A program made the position numbers and the translations under genes. Shown one piece after another: positions 62,615-64,000 of a stretch of DNA of 64,000 nucleotides (its first letter is position 1; every line of letters starts with the position of its first letter). Source of the DNA: DAINPP01 sp963667315 (lineage in GTDB: Bacteria; Thermotogota; Thermotogae; MWEM01); contig OY763325.1 of the NCBI GenBank assembly GCA_963667315.1, positions 1,612,001 to 1,676,000 on the forward strand, written 5' to 3'. A model generated the notes under the pieces. That model had not been told where the DNA came from, did no database searches, and saw only the letters and a program-made list of their open reading frames with translations.

Positions 62615-64000
62615 ATGAAAAAACGTTTCGAAAAAGGGTTTAAAATTCATTTCATTTTGCTTATCATACTCATGGTTTCCGGCAGCAGTCTTCTGGCAGA
62701 AATGCTTTTCGACAACTTCAACGTTTATGCCGTTCAATCAAATCCAAGTTCACAACTGTTTTTCACACTTGCTCAAAAGAGTCACATCACTAAAATAACA
62801 AATTATCATTGGAATAACGGCAGGGGAGCTGAACCTGGTTATATTTCAATCCTTGATGAATCAGGTGGAACCGTTTACGGAATCTGGTTATCTCATCCTC
62901 AGAAAGGGCAGGGTGGTGTCCCAAATGCCTATTGGATCGTTGAACCGGATATCATTCTTGAAAGCGGGACTTATCAAATCGTAGATACGGACTGGTGGAC
63001 CTGGAGTTGTAATGCGGCAAGTCAATACATCGGAATGACACGGATAGAAGGGGAAAAGATAAAACAGACCTCATCATTCGGCAGCAGTTTAAGCAATCTG
63101 TTCTCCTCTAAAAAAACAAATTCCCTCAAACCGTCTTTTAAAGAGCAAACGATTACACTTGAAAACGGAGTTACCGTCACCATCCCGGAAAACACCATAA
63201 GGGAATCGGTGACCCTAAACATGACAGAACCGGACTATGGACAAATAGAACGGGAATCGGATGATGATTTCTTCGACCCAGACTTTAATTTTACCAGAAT
63301 TGCAGCGTACAACTTCACCTTAAAAGGCGAGGGCGGACAATTCATTCGAGAATTCGACCAGCCGATAGAAATTGAAGTTCCTTATGATCCGGATAAACTG
63401 AATCCCAATTACACGCCCGGACAGCAAATTGCAGCGAGAAGATGGGATGAAGAAAGCCAACGATGGATCTATCTTGAAAGTGAATTTGATACGGTCAATC
63501 AGGTTATCCGGACAAAAACCGATCATTTCACCTTGATCGAATGGGTGATTATTGTAAAAATCGTTGCTGCAACTGAAATCTCACACAGGATTTACGAAGG
63601 AATAGTCTTTGATCAATTCCGAACCGGGAATTTTCTGATCCTTTATTCTTTAAAAGAGATTCAGAAAAGTTCTGTGAACAATGCCGACTGGGTCAAAAAA
63701 GGCGGGAATTCTTTTCAGAATAAGATCATTGTCCCAAAAGATTTTGACTACAATTATTCCGAAACTTCCGGTGGAACGCTTCAACTTGAGCCGTTAACAA
63801 CTGCTCAGGTATCCAAAACACCCTATTACATAATGGAACTCGGTGAAGCTCTGGATAAGGCTTATGAAAAGTACGGCAAACATTTTAAAAAGCCCGAGGT
63901 TCCCATCATCGTAAAGGTTGATTCAAAATACATCAAGACAACGGGAGCAAGAGGTGCGTATGAAAAGATTTACAGACGCCTGCACATCAACACCGGCATC
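62615..64000 (+). CDS. Exported multidomain protein, C-terminus beyond the window
   Basis: At least 462 residues, open at the right edge. Starts with ATG after GGAGGTGTGCAT and a signal peptide ending SSLLA. Residues about 35-150 form a domain with FTLAQKSHITKITNYHWNNGRGAEPGYISILDESG and PNAYWIVEPDIILESGTYQIVDTDWWTWSCN, seen in many secreted bacterial proteins. About 180-310 holds a ZU5-like segment (ITLENGVTVTIPENTI ... IEVPYDPDKLNPNY ... DHFTLIEWV). The rest is unassigned. Probably a surface or secreted binding protein. It has its own promoter and an inverted repeat upstream. Confidence 0.85.
   Translation, partial: MKKRFEKGFKIHFILLIILMVSGSSLLAEMLFDNFNVYAVQSNPSSQLFFTLAQKSHITKITNYHWNNGRGAEPGYISILDESGGTVYGIWLSHPQKGQGGVPNAYWIVEPDIILESGTYQIVDTDWWTWSCNAASQYIGMTRIEGEKIKQTSSFGSSLSNLFSSKKTNSLKPSFKEQTITLENGVTVTIPENTIRESVTLNMTEPDYGQIERESDDDFFDPDFNFTRIAAYNFTLKGEGGQFIREFDQPIEIEVPYDPDKLNPNYTPGQQIAARRWDEESQRWIYLESEFDTVNQVIRTKTDHFTLIEWVIIVKIVAATEISHRIYEGIVFDQFRTGNFLILYSLKEIQKSSVNNADWVKKGGNSFQNKIIVPKDFDYNYSETSGGTLQLEPLTTAQVSKTPYYIMELGEALDKAYEKYGKHFKKPEVPIIVKVDSKYIKTTGARGAYEKIYRRLHINTGI

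Noticed and set aside
1..64000. CRISPR array, prophage or insertion sequence
   Set aside because: No regularly spaced repeats with unique spacers, no transposase or integrase genes and no terminal inverted repeats were seen; the only tandem repeat is adjacent without spacers.

Overview
The window looks like the chromosome of an anaerobic, fermentative, motile bacterium. Several features point towards Thermotogota (a Kosmotoga/Mesotoga-like mesophile or moderate thermophile). The solute-binding proteins carry ordinary cleavable signal peptides without a lipobox. The yicC-remA-gmk-rpoZ gene order is typical of Firmicutes and Thermotogota. The sensory receptors are of anaerobe type and an archaeal-type AAA ATPase is present. 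The phylum is an inference from gene content, not proven. I see no prophage, insertion sequence, CRISPR array or rRNA; one tRNA-Ser (anticodon GGA) is present.

Layout. 1-3.1 kb: a truncated GNAT acetyltransferase and a chemoreceptor with an N-terminal heme-binding H-NOX domain. 3.2-15.6 kb: a cell-surface block with a DUF5693-like membrane protein, two small lipoproteins, a polyprenyl-phosphate sugar transferase, and a 2845-residue modular lipoprotein (Fn3-like, SwmB-like and beta-helix repeats). 15.7-18.7 kb: a TrpXYZ-type ABC importer behind a leader-peptide attenuator with a run of aromatic codons. 18.7-20.4 kb: a response-regulator diguanylate cyclase. 20.5-23.5 kb: the yicC-remA-gmk-rpoZ-L,D-transpeptidase operon. 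23.6-27.5 kb: thrS-ispG-unknown exported protein. 27.5-34.5 kb: a DUF2177 protein, a TrmO/UvrA fusion protein, an AAA ATPase and small unknown genes.

34.5-38.9 kb: a TetR-controlled membrane-protein/DUF3795 operon diverging from an MFS exporter, then an exported metallo-beta-lactamase-fold hydrolase and an unknown exported protein. 39-41.4 kb: tRNA-Ser and an ECF sigma/anti-sigma/RseB-like envelope-stress cassette with a sigmaE-type self promoter. 41.5-44.8 kb: galK, a PP-loop sulfur-transferase-like enzyme, a gamma carbonic anhydrase-like protein and an esterase. 44.9-49.3 kb: a membrane HD-GYP protein with a chemoreceptor, and a CAP-domain protein. 49.4-56.3 kb: a sugar operon (GH65 phosphorylase, LacI regulator, binding protein, two permeases) with palindromic operators in front and a terminator plus tandem repeats inside. 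56.6-62.5 kb: DegV, then a MarR regulator with a heterodimeric ABC exporter. 62.6-64 kb: the start of an exported protein cut by the window edge.

Regulation is unusually readable. Many promoters are extended -10 elements (TGnTATAAT) with weak -35 boxes. The three operons led by TetR, MarR and LacI regulators each have palindromes at or near their promoters. Start codons other than ATG (TTG, GTG and probably CTG) are common, and many starts listed here were moved to match a Shine-Dalgarno sequence.
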